DNA from: Rhizobium sp. WSM4643
GTDB taxonomy: Bacteria > Pseudomonadota > Alphaproteobacteria > Rhizobiales > Rhizobiaceae
DNA: 64,000 bases
Assembly: GCF_025152745.1 (NCBI RefSeq)
Contig: NZ_CP104041.1
Coordinates: 1-64,000 of the forward strand
Reading direction: 5' to 3'
Shown: in pieces, positions 1 through 8,488 of the stretch
Layout: each line of letters opens with the position of its first letter
How positions within the stretch are numbered: position 1 is the first letter of the stretch
Position numbers and translations under genes: made by a program
The notes under the pieces: model-generated
Seen by the model: only the letters and a program-made list of their open reading frames with translations
The model's database searches: none
Told to the model about the DNA's origin: nothing

Positions 1-1194
1 ATGCAGCCGAGTCTTGCTCTTCAAGACGATCAAGAGCACCTCCCATCGCTTCTGGCAACAGATGCGAAGGAGTTATCCTATCAACTTCAGCAGCATCAGG
101 CAAAAATCTTTCCCCCGCTCTCGCAAAAGACCATCAGAACATTTTCGCCGGCGGAAGCTGCAGCCTTTATCGGCATCGGCGAAGGTTATCTCCGCCAAGT
201 AGCCGCCGACGGCCATGGGCCCGATCCGCTCGCAAACGGACGGCGGCTTTACAGTGCAACGGACATGGACCGGATTCGCCGGGTCCTCGACGAGCGAAAC
301 GGAACGCCGAAATATGTGCCGGCCCGCCGGCCCGGGGAAAAGCTCCAGATCATCTCCGTCATGAACTTCAAGGGTGGCTCGGGCAAGACCACTACTGCGG
401 CCCATCTGGCGCAGTTCATGGCGCTTAGGGGCTACCGCGTGCTCGCCGTCGACCTCGATCCGCAGGCCTCCTTGTCCGCCTTGTTCGGTCATCAGCCGGA
501 GTTCGACGTCGGAGAGGGCGAAACGATCTATGGGGCGATCCGATATGAGGAGCCGCGCCCCATCGCCGACATCGTGCGCGCCACCTACACGCCCAATCTG
601 CATCTCATTCCGGGCAATCTCGAGCTGATGGAATTCGAGCACGAGACGCCGAAGGCGATGGCGTCGGGTACGGCGGAGACGATGTTCTTTGCCCGCATCG
701 GCGAAGTCCTGACGGAGATCGAAAGCCTTTACGACGTCGTGGTCATCGACTGCCCGCCGCAGCTGGGGTTCCTGACGATGTCGGCGCTCTGCGCGGCCAC
801 CTCGGTCTTGATCACGGTCCACCCGCAGATGCTGGATGTCATGTCGATGTCGCAGTTTCTGACGATGACGAGTGAGTTGATGTCGGTCGTCGAAAAGGCC
901 GGAGGGCGTACCAGCTATGACTGGATGCGCTATCTGGTGACGCGGTTCGAGCCGAACGACGGACCGCAAAGCCAGATGACCGGCTTCATGCGGGCGATCT
1001 TTGGCAATCGAATGCTCCACAACGCCATGGTGAAGTCGACGGCAGTGGCCGACGCCGGCGTCACCAAGCAGACACTCTACGAGGTCGAGCGGTCGCAGTT
1101 CACACGCGGAACCTACGATCGGGCTCTGGAGTCCCTTAATCTCGTGAACGGCGAGATCGAGGCGCATATTCGCTCGACCTGGGGGAGGAAATAG
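1..1194 (+). CDS. repA: RepA, ParA-type plasmid partition ATPase and repABC autorepressor
   Basis: This 397-residue protein is the ParA-like ATPase of a repABC replicon. It moves plasmid copies apart with RepB and parS and, in the family, represses its own operon. Residues about 40-75 hold a helix-turn-helix-like segment. The deviant Walker A motif KGGSGKTT lies at about 124-131, the Walker A' motif DLDPQAS at about 151-157, and a Walker B-type VVIDCPPQ near 247-254. The length is normal for RepA. The reading frame begins with ATG at the first base of the window, so the promoter and any upstream parS lie outside. repB starts 3 bases after the stop, so the genes are co-transcribed. The identity is firm; the exact start cannot be tested because upstream sequence is missing. 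Confidence 0.96.
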   Translation: MQPSLALQDDQEHLPSLLATDAKELSYQLQQHQAKIFPPLSQKTIRTFSPAEAAAFIGIGEGYLRQVAADGHGPDPLANGRRLYSATDMDRIRRVLDERNGTPKYVPARRPGEKLQIISVMNFKGGSGKTTTAAHLAQFMALRGYRVLAVDLDPQASLSALFGHQPEFDVGEGETIYGAIRYEEPRPIADIVRATYTPNLHLIPGNLELMEFEHETPKAMASGTAETMFFARIGEVLTEIESLYDVVVIDCPPQLGFLTMSALCAATSVLITVHPQMLDVMSMSQFLTMTSELMSVVEKAGGRTSYDWMRYLVTRFEPNDGPQSQMTGFMRAIFGNRMLHNAMVKSTAVADAGVTKQTLYEVERSQFTRGTYDRALESLNLVNGEIEAHIRSTWGRK

Positions 1195-1197
1195 CAG

Positions 1198-2199
1198 ATG
1201 GCGCGCAAGAACCTCATCGAAATTTCCGCTCCAAACCCGGAAAGGATGGACGCAGTCGCACCGCGTGACAATCGCCCGATCGCCGGATTCGTGCCGCAGG
1301 AGCGCAGTGCCGCGCCTGTCGGCGGTATCACCAAGACGCTCGGCAACATTACCGAGAAGATGGAGCGGGCAAGTGAGCTGGAACGGCAGCTCGCTGCCGG
1401 CCAGACCGTCGTCGAACTCGATCCCGGACTGATCGATGCTTCCTTCGTCAGCGATCGATTGGCGATCGACGCGGCCGAACTCGCGCAACTTGTCGAGCAG
1501 ATCCGCGAGCATGGGCAGCAGGTTCCGATCCTTGTCCGCCCTCATCCCGAAACCAGGGGACGCTATCAGGTCGCCTACGGCCATCGGCGCCTAGCTGCCA
1601 CCCGAGAAATCGGCATCCGGGTGCGCGCGGTCGTCCGCGATCTCACCGACGGTCAGCTGGTCGTCAGCCAGGGACAGGAAAACAGCGCTCGAACCAATCT
1701 CTCCTACATCGAGCGCGCGCTCTTCGCATCGCGGCTCGAGGAACGCAGCTTTGGCCGCGATGTCATCATGGCGGCTCTCGGCGTGGACAAGGCGGCGCTG
1801 TCGAGAATGCTGATCGTCATACGACAGGTTCCCCTGGACCTCGTCAACGCCATAGGTGCGGCACCTGATATCGGCCGCCGCCGATGGTTGGAATTGGGCG
1901 AGCGGCTTGAGAAAGCCGACGTCGACAAGATGATCGTGGAGTTGTCCGCGGACGACGCGCGCAAAATTTCGAGCGACGAGCGGTTTCAGCGGGCACTCGT
2001 TCTGGCAACGAAGAAGACGGCTGCGCCGAAACCGGCGGTGGCCAAAACCCAGGTTAGTGGCGTGCCTGTCATGATCAAAAAGACAGCGTCCGGTGCAACC
2101 TTCGTCTTCGACGCCAAGACCGCACCCGGTTTCGATCAATTCGTCCAGGAAAGGCTGAAGGGCCTGTTCCAGGAGTTCAACAAGGACAGAGGAGCGTAG
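1198..2199 (+). CDS. repB: RepB, ParB-type centromere-binding partition protein
   Basis: RepB (333 aa) binds plasmid parS sites and works with RepA to segregate the plasmid. The ParB N-terminal nuclease/CTP-binding fold covers about residues 60-155, including the conserved VAYGHRRLAA box near 124-133 and the ENSARTNLSYIE segment (GERRxR-type neighbourhood) near 160-175. A central HTH region follows (GVDKAALSRML, about 195-205), then the dimerisation tail. It sits 3 bases after repA. I found no GTTnnCnGCnGnnAAC parS-like palindrome inside the first 4 kb by eye. If real, parS therefore lies upstream of repA, outside the window, or diverges from that consensus. Confidence 0.95.
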   Translation: MARKNLIEISAPNPERMDAVAPRDNRPIAGFVPQERSAAPVGGITKTLGNITEKMERASELERQLAAGQTVVELDPGLIDASFVSDRLAIDAAELAQLVEQIREHGQQVPILVRPHPETRGRYQVAYGHRRLAATREIGIRVRAVVRDLTDGQLVVSQGQENSARTNLSYIERALFASRLEERSFGRDVIMAALGVDKAALSRMLIVIRQVPLDLVNAIGAAPDIGRRRWLELGERLEKADVDKMIVELSADDARKISSDERFQRALVLATKKTAAPKPAVAKTQVSGVPVMIKKTASGATFVFDAKTAPGFDQFVQERLKGLFQEFNKDRGA

Positions 2200-2205
2200 C
2201 GCGCA

Positions 2206-2258
2206 AAAGAAAAAGGCCCCCAACGACGCCGTCGTGGAAGCCCTTCTCAGATCTTAAG
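2206..2258 (-). ncRNA. repABC counter-transcribed antisense RNA (inc-alpha ctRNA)
   Basis: The repB-repC gap of repABC plasmids encodes a short antisense RNA of about 50-60 nt that limits repC expression and sets incompatibility. Here the minus strand has a GC-rich hairpin (forward bases 2215-2243; inner stem ACGAC/GTCGT, outer GGC/GCC pairs) followed by TTTTTCTTTT (forward 2205-2214), a standard intrinsic terminator. A promoter lies upstream at 2294-2266. The predicted RNA runs from about 2258 to 2206, a length that matches known members. The RNA ends are inferred. Confidence 0.75.
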
Positions 2259-2265
2259 CACATCG

Positions 2266-2294
2266 AGAATCGCATTTCCACGAATCACAGTCAA
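2266..2294 (-). promoter_or_regulatory. Predicted promoter of the ctRNA
   Basis: On the minus strand, -35 TTGACT (2294-2289) is followed by a 17-base spacer and -10 GATTCT (2271-2266). The -35 matches consensus at 5 of 6 positions; the -10 is weak. Its place, about 8 bases before the predicted ctRNA start, agrees with other repABC plasmids. Confidence 0.55.
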
Positions 2295-2353
2295 GCGTCT
2301 TAGGCACCAAATTGGTGGATGGTTTTCTTTTGCCTGAACGAAGGTAAAGGCAA

Positions 2354-3649
2354 ATGGAGAGTGGATATGTGACGACGCCCTTTGGGCGGCGGCCGATGTC
2401 TCTTGGCATGCTGGCAAGCCAGCAACTGGCCGAGACCATCGAGCCGGGGATGAAGCGCAGCAAGTGGAAGCTGTTCAGGGCGATCTGCGAAGCGCGGCCG
2501 GCGCTCGGCGTTACCGATCGGGCGCTGACGGTGCTCGACGCGCTTCTGACCTTCTACCCAGACGACGAGATCTCCGAGGAGAAGGGCCTGATTGTCTTCC
2601 CGTCGAATGCGCAGCTTTCGCTTCGCGCCCGCGGCATGACGCCAGCGACCCTCAGGCGGCATCTTGCCGTTCTGGTCGAGGCCGGCCTGATCCTGCGCAA
2701 GGACAGCCCGAATGGAAAGCGCTATGCGCGACGCGACAGGGCAGGGACCGTCGGCGAGGCCTTCGGGTTCAGCGTAGCACCGCTTCTGGCGCGTGCAGTG
2801 GAAATCGAAAACCTGGCCGCCCAGGCGGTTGCCGACCGGGAACTGCTGCGCGCAGTCAGGGAACGGTTGACCATTTGCCGGCGCGACATCTCCAAGCTGA
2901 TTGCGACGGCCTTCGAAGAAGAGGTCTCCGGTGATTGGGAAGGCATTTCGGTGATGTTTCGAACGCTCCTCGCCCGGATTCCGCGCGTGGCGACCACTGA
3001 GCAATTGACCCCGCTACTCGATGAGATGGGGTTGCTTCGGGCTGAAATCGTCAACTTGCTGGAAAAGCAGATAAACACACAAAAAATAGACGCCAATGAG
3101 TCTCAGATTGAGCATCACAAACAGAGTTCAAATCCCAACTCCTCTCATGAACTTGAACCAAGCTTCGAAACGAAGCAGGGCGAAACGGCAGTTGCCGATC
3201 TTGAACCGAATGCCGGACCGCCGGACGAGCAAAGACTGAAACAACCGAAGCTTTCCGGCAACAGGGCGGGGGGCGCCGCCGATCCAGGGGCCGGGCATAA
3301 CCTGAAATCCTTCCCGCTCGGCCTCGTCCTCCAAGCCTGCCCCGGTATTCTCGACTACGGGCCTGGCGGAACCATCGGCAACTGGCGAGATTTGATGTCG
3401 GCTGCTGTCGTCGTGCGCTCGATGCTCGGCGTCAGTCCCTCGGCCTATGAGGAAGCCTGCTCCGGCATGGGGCCGGAAAATGCCGCCACCGTGATTGCCT
3501 GCATTCTGGAAAGGGGAGGCCACATCAACTCGCCCGGCGGTTATCTCAGAGATCTGACCCGCAGGACCGAGAGGGGTGAGTTTGCGATCGGCCCGATGCT
3601 GATGGCGCTCGTGCGGGCGAACGCGCCAACAGCAAGGCGTGCCAGTTGA
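2354..3649 (+). CDS. repC: RepC, replication initiator
   Basis: RepC (431 aa) is the initiator protein of repABC plasmids and acts at an origin inside its own coding region. The N-terminal half carries the conserved RepC winged-helix region (about residues 15-160, including a KWKLFRAICEARPALGV-type segment near 37-53). A variable, low-complexity linker rich in N, S, E and Q lies at about 240-315 over the AT-rich origin candidate. A conserved C-terminal domain follows (ILDYGPGGTIGNWRDLM near 333-349). The ATG at 2354 is preceded by AAGG. The 154-base leader holds the ctRNA target and an inverted repeat CACCAA-A-TTGGTG at 2305-2317, which could be the attenuator stem that hides or frees the repC ribosome site. 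Family length is typical. Confidence 0.95.
   Translation: MESGYVTTPFGRRPMSLGMLASQQLAETIEPGMKRSKWKLFRAICEARPALGVTDRALTVLDALLTFYPDDEISEEKGLIVFPSNAQLSLRARGMTPATLRRHLAVLVEAGLILRKDSPNGKRYARRDRAGTVGEAFGFSVAPLLARAVEIENLAAQAVADRELLRAVRERLTICRRDISKLIATAFEEEVSGDWEGISVMFRTLLARIPRVATTEQLTPLLDEMGLLRAEIVNLLEKQINTQKIDANESQIEHHKQSSNPNSSHELEPSFETKQGETAVADLEPNAGPPDEQRLKQPKLSGNRAGGAADPGAGHNLKSFPLGLVLQACPGILDYGPGGTIGNWRDLMSAAVVVRSMLGVSPSAYEEACSGMGPENAATVIACILERGGHINSPGGYLRDLTRRTERGEFAIGPMLMALVRANAPTARRAS
3064..3150. other. Candidate replication origin inside repC (AT-rich block)
   Basis: This stretch of repC is much richer in A and T than its surroundings (for example ataaacacacaaaaaatag at 3070-3088) and encodes the poorly conserved linker of RepC. 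In studied repABC plasmids oriV lies in an AT-rich part of repC. That role is inferred from position and composition only. Confidence 0.5.
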
Positions 3650-3713
3650 CCGGAGGTAAGCCGCGGCCGCGACAAATCGTGTAACGAGACGGTGTGCAAT
3701 CACCTCTTTACAT

Positions 3714-3725
3714 CTAACATGTTAG
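3714..3725. promoter_or_regulatory. Palindromic operator CTAACATGTTAG upstream of the lyase/GntR operon
   Basis: A perfect 12-bp palindrome, CTAACATGTTAG, lies 38 bases before the TTG start of the lyase gene, where a repressor would block transcription. The second gene of the operon is a FadR-type GntR regulator, the obvious candidate to bind it. Confidence 0.5.
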
Positions 3726-3763
3726 TCTGCTACATCTGAGCCGGTAATTGGGAGGAGGCATAT

Positions 3764-4648
3764 TTGACACAAAAATTCGGGCTCTCAGTCGCTCTCGCCA
3801 CACCATTCGACAGCCACGGCGGCATCATGATCGAGGCGATGATCGAGCAGGCACGGCGAAGCCTCGCGGCCGGATGTTCGAGCGTGACGCTGTTCGGGAC
3901 GACGGGTGAAGGTTCTTCCATCGGAACCAAGGAACGTGAACGTGTTCTCACTTCCATGCTTGATAATGGGATAGCAGCAAAGCAAATCATCGTCGGCGTG
4001 CTGGTCGACGCGGCCGAGGATGCGGCGATGCAGGCCGGGCATGCGCTTTCCGAGGGAGCCCGCAATATCCTTCTTGCTCCCCCTTCCTACTTCAAAAACG
4101 TCACTGACGACGGCGTCTTCCAGTGGTTTTCGGCTGTTTTCGCCATCCTGGGCGAGAAGGCGCGAGACATTATCGTCTACAACATTCCCTCGGTCACCAT
4201 GGTCCCGCTGAGCGTATCGCTGATCGGCCGGCTGCGGACCGCCTTTCCCAATATCGTCACGGGCGTCAAGGATTCTTCCGGCGACTGGCCGTTCACGGAA
4301 GCGCTGTTGAAGGCGCATGGCGATCTTGTCATCCTGGTGGGGGACGAACGTCATCTGGCGAAGGGCGTGCGGCTTGGCGGCCAGGGTGCGATCTCCGGCA
4401 TGGCGAATTTCGTACCCCACGAAGTCAAGCTGATGGCAGAAGACGGCAAGGACGATTCCCGCATCGAGGATTTCGTTGACGAACTGCTGAAATTTCCGGT
4501 GACCGCTGCTGTGAAAGCGATGGTCGCTCACCTCACGTCGGATGAAATCTGGCTTGCGGTTCGCCCGCCACTCGTTTCAATATCCGGCGAAGGGCAGGCG
4601 CAACTCGCTCTTGCGTTCGACACTCTTTTCCGCTCGAAAGCGGCATAG
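3764..4648 (+). CDS. Dihydrodipicolinate synthase / N-acetylneuraminate lyase family protein
   Basis: This is a 294-residue class I (Schiff-base) TIM-barrel lyase of the DapA/NanA family, which splits or joins pyruvate with an aldehyde. Visible are the substrate-carboxylate motif LFGTTGEG (about 43-50), the catalytic tyrosine in VYNIPS (about 138-143) and the Schiff-base lysine K169 in GVKDSSGD. The TTG start is chosen because GGAGGAGG sits about 6 bases ahead and the protein begins right at strand one. It stands beside sugar-transport genes rather than lysine genes, so a catabolic aldolase or dehydratase role (2-keto-3-deoxy sugar acid or similar) is more likely than lysine synthesis. The substrate is unknown. 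Confidence 0.85.
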   Translation: MTQKFGLSVALATPFDSHGGIMIEAMIEQARRSLAAGCSSVTLFGTTGEGSSIGTKERERVLTSMLDNGIAAKQIIVGVLVDAAEDAAMQAGHALSEGARNILLAPPSYFKNVTDDGVFQWFSAVFAILGEKARDIIVYNIPSVTMVPLSVSLIGRLRTAFPNIVTGVKDSSGDWPFTEALLKAHGDLVILVGDERHLAKGVRLGGQGAISGMANFVPHEVKLMAEDGKDDSRIEDFVDELLKFPVTAAVKAMVAHLTSDEIWLAVRPPLVSISGEGQAQLALAFDTLFRSKAA

Positions 4649-4655
4649 GTTGGAC

Positions 4656-5333
4656 ATGCTTCTGGGAGAGGCGATGGACGGAACGGACGAGCAGCCGACA
4701 CTGCGGGAAAAGGCGTATGAGAGCTTCACACGCCACCTTCTTGCGCGTGACGTGCGCCCCGGCCAGTTCGTTTCGCAGCGCCGCCTCGTTGAGCTGACGG
4801 GGTTGACGCTTGGCGCCATCCGCGAACTCATCCCGAGGCTCGAAGCCGAAGGCCTGATCAAGACGGTGCCCCAGCGGGGGTTGCAGATTGCGCATATCGA
4901 CCTGAACCTTATTCGCGAGGCGTTCCAGCTGCGCGTCTTCCTGGAGAAGGAAGCAGTCGCGCTTTTCACCCGCTCTGCGTCGGACGAGACGATCGCCGGG
5001 CTGCTGAAGCAGCATCGAGATATCGCCGACGCCATTCGAAACGGCGATGGATCGCACGAGTTGGAGGTGCACGCGCAAGCTGTCGATTGGGGCATGCACG
5101 ATGCCTTTATCGATGCGCTTGGAAATACCATCATCTCGAATGCCTACCGGGTGAACTCGATCAAGATGCGCCTGATCAGTCAGGACCGTTTTCGCATCGA
5201 TGGTCACGTCGGACCTGTCATGGGCGAGCATCTGAAAGTGCTCGAGGCGATCGAACGACGATCGGCGGAGGACGCCGTCAACAGCCTTGTCGCACACATC
5301 AATCACGCAAGAGATCGTGCGCTCAGGATATAA
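4656..5333 (+). CDS. GntR-family regulator, FCD (FadR-type) subfamily
   Basis: This transcription regulator has 225 residues. The N-terminal winged helix covers about residues 15-80 (VSQRRLVELTGLTLGAIRELIPRLEAEGLIK segment) and is followed by an all-helical FCD ligand domain to the end. The start at 4656 is 7 bases after the lyase stop; an internal ATG at 4674 with GGGAGAG before it is also possible and would lose only six residues. It probably senses the operon's substrate or a catabolite and represses at the palindrome at 3714-3725. The next gene, a binding protein, starts 55 bases downstream with its own strong ribosome site. Confidence 0.85.
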   Translation: MLLGEAMDGTDEQPTLREKAYESFTRHLLARDVRPGQFVSQRRLVELTGLTLGAIRELIPRLEAEGLIKTVPQRGLQIAHIDLNLIREAFQLRVFLEKEAVALFTRSASDETIAGLLKQHRDIADAIRNGDGSHELEVHAQAVDWGMHDAFIDALGNTIISNAYRVNSIKMRLISQDRFRIDGHVGPVMGEHLKVLEAIERRSAEDAVNSLVAHINHARDRALRI

Positions 5334-5388
5334 TCGGAAATAAACAGCCGGGGGTGAGGAGATCGCCGGCAAAAGGAGGAGGTACCAC

Positions 5389-6717
5389 ATGTCATCGTTT
5401 TTGAACCCGACGAGGCGCGGCTTTCTGGCGGGTACGGCCGCTTTTGGCGCCAGCAGCATGCTCGGCGTGCGGTTGGCATCGGCTGCCGTCGATTGGAAGC
5501 GCTTTGCCGGCACGACGCTCGAAGTCAACCTGGTCAAGAGCCCACGCAGCGAAATACTTCTGAAGTACCTGTCTGAATTCGAGGAACTCACCGGCATCAA
5601 GGTCAATGCCGAAGCGACGCCCGAACAACAGCAGCGTCAGAAGACGACCATCGAGCTGAGCTCCGGCAAGCCGAGCTTCGACGTCGTGCACATGAGCTAT
5701 CATGTCCAGAAGCGGCAGTTCGAAAAGGGCGGCTGGCTTGCCGATATCGGCGGTTTCCTCAAGGACCCCTCTCTGACCGACCCGTCTCTGGTTGAAACCG
5801 ACTTTGCCGAAGCCGGCCTGACTTTTGCCAAAGATCCGGACGGCGTTCTGCGTTCGCTTCCATTCTCGGTCGATTACTGGATCATCTATTGGAACAAGGC
5901 GCTGTTCGAGAAGAAGGGGCTTTCCTACCCGACGACGTTCGAAGAACTCGCCAGTGCTGCGGAGGCGCTCACCGATCCTTCGAGCAACACCTACGGCTTC
6001 GTCGCCCGCGGCCTGAAGAACGCCAATACGCCGGTCTGGACGTCGCTGCTGCTCGGCTATGGCTCGAGCCCGCTCGGCCCTGATGGCAAGCTGCGCACGA
6101 CATCGCAGGAAGCGATCGATGCGGCCAAGCTCTATCAAAGGCTGATGACCAAGACAGCCCCTCCCGGCGTCTCCGGCTTCAACTGGGCCGAGGCGCAGTC
6201 TGCCTTTCTGCAGGGCAAGATCGGCATGTGGCTGGATGGCGTTGGTTTTGCGCCGCCGATCGAGAATCCGGAAAAGTCGCGCGTCGTCGGCCAGGTCGGT
6301 TACGGCATCATGCCGAAAGGTCCGAAGGCACAGGCCGCGGGCACTTTCGGCGACGGGCTTGGCGTCGTCGCGGCAAGCCAGAAAAAGGAGGCCGGCTATC
6401 TCTTCTGCCAATGGGCGATTTCGCATGAAATGGGCGCGCGTCTGCTGCAAGCCGGCGCCGGTGTTCCTTTCCGCCAGTCCGTCCTCGAGGACGCAAAGGT
6501 TCGCGAAGGCGTCAAAATGCCGGGTGCATGGCTTGATGCCGTCGTCGGTTCCGGCAAGATCTCGCAGCTCGCGCTGCCGGTCATCATTCCGGTCACCGAG
6601 TTCCGCGACGTCTATGGCGTCGGTCTCACCAACATGATCGGCGGCGCCGATCCCGAAACAGAACTGAAGGCAGCGACGGCACAGTTCGAACCCGTCCTGG
6701 CAAAAAGCGAGGGATAA
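5389..6717 (+). CDS. Family 1 ABC sugar-binding protein, Tat-exported
   Basis: This 442-residue periplasmic solute-binding protein is of the MalE/UgpB type. The N terminus carries a twin-arginine signal (TRRGFLAG at about 8-15, then a hydrophobic stretch ending near ASA at 30-32), so it is likely folded before export. The mature part shows the family-1 pattern, with FDVVHMSYHVQKRQF near 99-113 and PFSVDYWIIYWNKALFEKKG near 158-177. A very strong Shine-Dalgarno site (AAAGGAGGAGG) precedes the ATG. It overlaps the first permease by one base, and no hairpin separates them, unlike the other binding-protein genes here. Sugars or sugar acids are the likely ligand class; the ligand itself cannot be read. 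Confidence 0.88.
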   Translation: MSSFLNPTRRGFLAGTAAFGASSMLGVRLASAAVDWKRFAGTTLEVNLVKSPRSEILLKYLSEFEELTGIKVNAEATPEQQQRQKTTIELSSGKPSFDVVHMSYHVQKRQFEKGGWLADIGGFLKDPSLTDPSLVETDFAEAGLTFAKDPDGVLRSLPFSVDYWIIYWNKALFEKKGLSYPTTFEELASAAEALTDPSSNTYGFVARGLKNANTPVWTSLLLGYGSSPLGPDGKLRTTSQEAIDAAKLYQRLMTKTAPPGVSGFNWAEAQSAFLQGKIGMWLDGVGFAPPIENPEKSRVVGQVGYGIMPKGPKAQAAGTFGDGLGVVAASQKKEAGYLFCQWAISHEMGARLLQAGAGVPFRQSVLEDAKVREGVKMPGAWLDAVVGSGKISQLALPVIIPVTEFRDVYGVGLTNMIGGADPETELKAATAQFEPVLAKSEG

Positions 6718-7655
6718 TGGCCTCGACAAGCATCGAAACGGCTGCCGTGGCCAAGACGTTGAAAGGAAGGAGCAAACCGGACCGGTTTGCTCCCAACTAC
6801 TGGCCGTTCGTCATCCCGGCGCTCATCGTCATAGCCGCCGTCATCGTCTTTCCGTGGGTGTTTACGGTCTGGATGAGCGTCAACAGCTGGACGCTCGGCC
6901 AGTCGCAGGTCTTTGCGGGGCTGGACAATTACGTACGCCTCGCCACCGACATGCGTTTTTGGGAGTCGCTGTGGCATACGGTGGTCTATACGACGCTCTC
7001 GGTGGTGGTTCCCCTGTTTCTCGGGACGCTCGCGGCGCTGATTTTCGATGCTCAATTTCCGTTGCGCGGTCTTATACGCGGCATATTCGTGATGCCGATG
7101 ATGGCCACACCCGTCGCCATTGCCCTCGTCTGGACGATGATGTTCCATCCGCAGCTCGGCGTCCTTAACTATCTCCTCTCCTTCATCGGCATCGGCCCGC
7201 AGGAGTGGATCTATAATCAGAGCAGCGTCATCCCGTCGCTGGTGCTGGTCGAGACCTGGCAGTGGACGCCGCTTATCATGCTGATCGTGCTCGGCGGTCT
7301 GGCAGCGGTTCCGCGCGAGCCCTATGAAAGTGCTGAAATCGACGGCGCCAATGTCTGGCAGAAATTCCGCTATCTGACGCTGCCGATGATCGCGCCGTTC
7401 CTGATGATTGCCGTGATCATCCGCAGCATCGATGCGGTGAAAAGTTTCGACATCATCTATGCCATGACCCAAGGCGGTCCCGGCACGGCGTCGGAGACGA
7501 TCAACATCTATCTCTACAACACCGCTTTCGCCTATTACGATATCGGCTATGGTTCGGCGATGGCGGTTATCTTCTTCATCCTCATCGTCCTGCTCTCCTT
7601 CGTCCTTATGATGCTCCGGCAGCGCGTGAACTGGTCCGACGGGGAGGCACGCTGA
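6717..7655 (+). CDS. ABC sugar permease, MalF-type
   Basis: This is a 312-residue inner-membrane permease with six predicted helices, the first at about 24-45. It has the EAA loop typical of binding-protein-dependent importers (EPYESAEIDGANVWQKFRY, about 200-218), which docks on the ATPase. A cytosolic N-terminal tail comes before helix one. Its start overlaps the binding-protein stop (TAATG) and its stop overlaps the next permease (ATGA-type), showing translational coupling. No ATPase gene is in this operon. Confidence 0.9.
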   Translation: MASTSIETAAVAKTLKGRSKPDRFAPNYWPFVIPALIVIAAVIVFPWVFTVWMSVNSWTLGQSQVFAGLDNYVRLATDMRFWESLWHTVVYTTLSVVVPLFLGTLAALIFDAQFPLRGLIRGIFVMPMMATPVAIALVWTMMFHPQLGVLNYLLSFIGIGPQEWIYNQSSVIPSLVLVETWQWTPLIMLIVLGGLAAVPREPYESAEIDGANVWQKFRYLTLPMIAPFLMIAVIIRSIDAVKSFDIIYAMTQGGPGTASETINIYLYNTAFAYYDIGYGSAMAVIFFILIVLLSFVLMMLRQRVNWSDGEAR

Positions 7656-8470
7656 TGAAGCGCAAGACACTCGATCGCATCGGACTGCTGTTTGTTGCCC
7701 TGGTGATGATCTCGCCGGTCGTCCTGTTCTTCCTCTGGATGATCTCGCTGTCACTGAAATATGAGATCGACAGCGGCGCCTATCCGCCGATCTTCATTCC
7801 GGAGCGCTTGGCCTGGTCGAATTATCTGAAGGTCTTCGAAGAGAACAACTTCTTCCTCTATCTTTGGAATTCGGTGCTGGTGACGGGTGCGGCCACACTT
7901 CTGGCGCTGCTGATTGGCGTACCGGCCGGATACGGCATCGCACGGCTGAAGGCGGAGAAGTCCGCGATGGTCATCATGATAGCGCGCATGACGCCCGGCC
8001 TTTCCTTCCTGATCCCGCTCTTCCTGCTGTTCCAGTGGCTGAACCTGCTCGGCACACTCATGCCGCAAATCATCATCCATCTCGTCGTCACCGTGCCGAT
8101 CGTCGTGTGGATCATGATCGGCTATTTCGAGACGACGCCGATGGAGCTGGAAGAGGCTGCAAGCATCGATGGTGCAACACCCTGGCAGGTTTTCCGCCTG
8201 GTCGCCTTGCCGATCGCCAGGCCGGGCATCGTCGTCGCCTTCATCCTGTCGGTCATCTTCTCGTGGAACAACTTCGTCTTCGGCATCGTGCTTGCCAGCC
8301 GCGAGACGCGCACGCTTCCTGTTGCGGTTTACAACATGCTCTCGTTCGAACAGGTCAGTTGGGGACCGCTCGCGGCTGCCGCGTTGATCGTCACCTTGCC
8401 TGTGCTGATCTTGACGGTATTTGCGCAACGGCAGATCGTGGCGGGCCTGACGGCCGGAGCCGTCAAGTGA
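7655..8470 (+). CDS. ABC sugar permease, MalG-type
   Basis: This is the second 271-residue permease of the importer, of the MalG family. The first helix is at about 10-30, followed by a periplasmic loop. The EAA motif (ELEEAASIDGATPWQVFRLVALP) lies near residues 165-187, and helices continue to the C terminus, which ends RQIVAGLTAGAVK. That ending (AGLTAGAVK) is characteristic of the carbohydrate-2 permease group. It is translationally coupled to the preceding permease, and a kinase gene follows after 18 bases. Confidence 0.9.
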   Translation: MKRKTLDRIGLLFVALVMISPVVLFFLWMISLSLKYEIDSGAYPPIFIPERLAWSNYLKVFEENNFFLYLWNSVLVTGAATLLALLIGVPAGYGIARLKAEKSAMVIMIARMTPGLSFLIPLFLLFQWLNLLGTLMPQIIIHLVVTVPIVVWIMIGYFETTPMELEEAASIDGATPWQVFRLVALPIARPGIVVAFILSVIFSWNNFVFGIVLASRETRTLPVAVYNMLSFEQVSWGPLAAAALIVTLPVLILTVFAQRQIVAGLTAGAVK

Positions 8471-8488
8471 GCGGGTGAGATAACAGTT

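Noticed and set aside
73..1584. 503-codon open frame on the minus strand across repA and repB
   Set aside because: It is a shadow of high-GC repA/repB coding; no family features, and it lies opposite two certain genes.
1..3760. parS centromere palindromes (GTTnnCnGCnGnnAAC type)
   Set aside because: None found by eye in or just after repABC; the usual upstream location is outside the window.
3764..4648. Annotation as biosynthetic DapA (lysine pathway)
   Set aside because: It is embedded with a GntR regulator, sugar importer and PfkB kinase; only the broad lyase family is supported.
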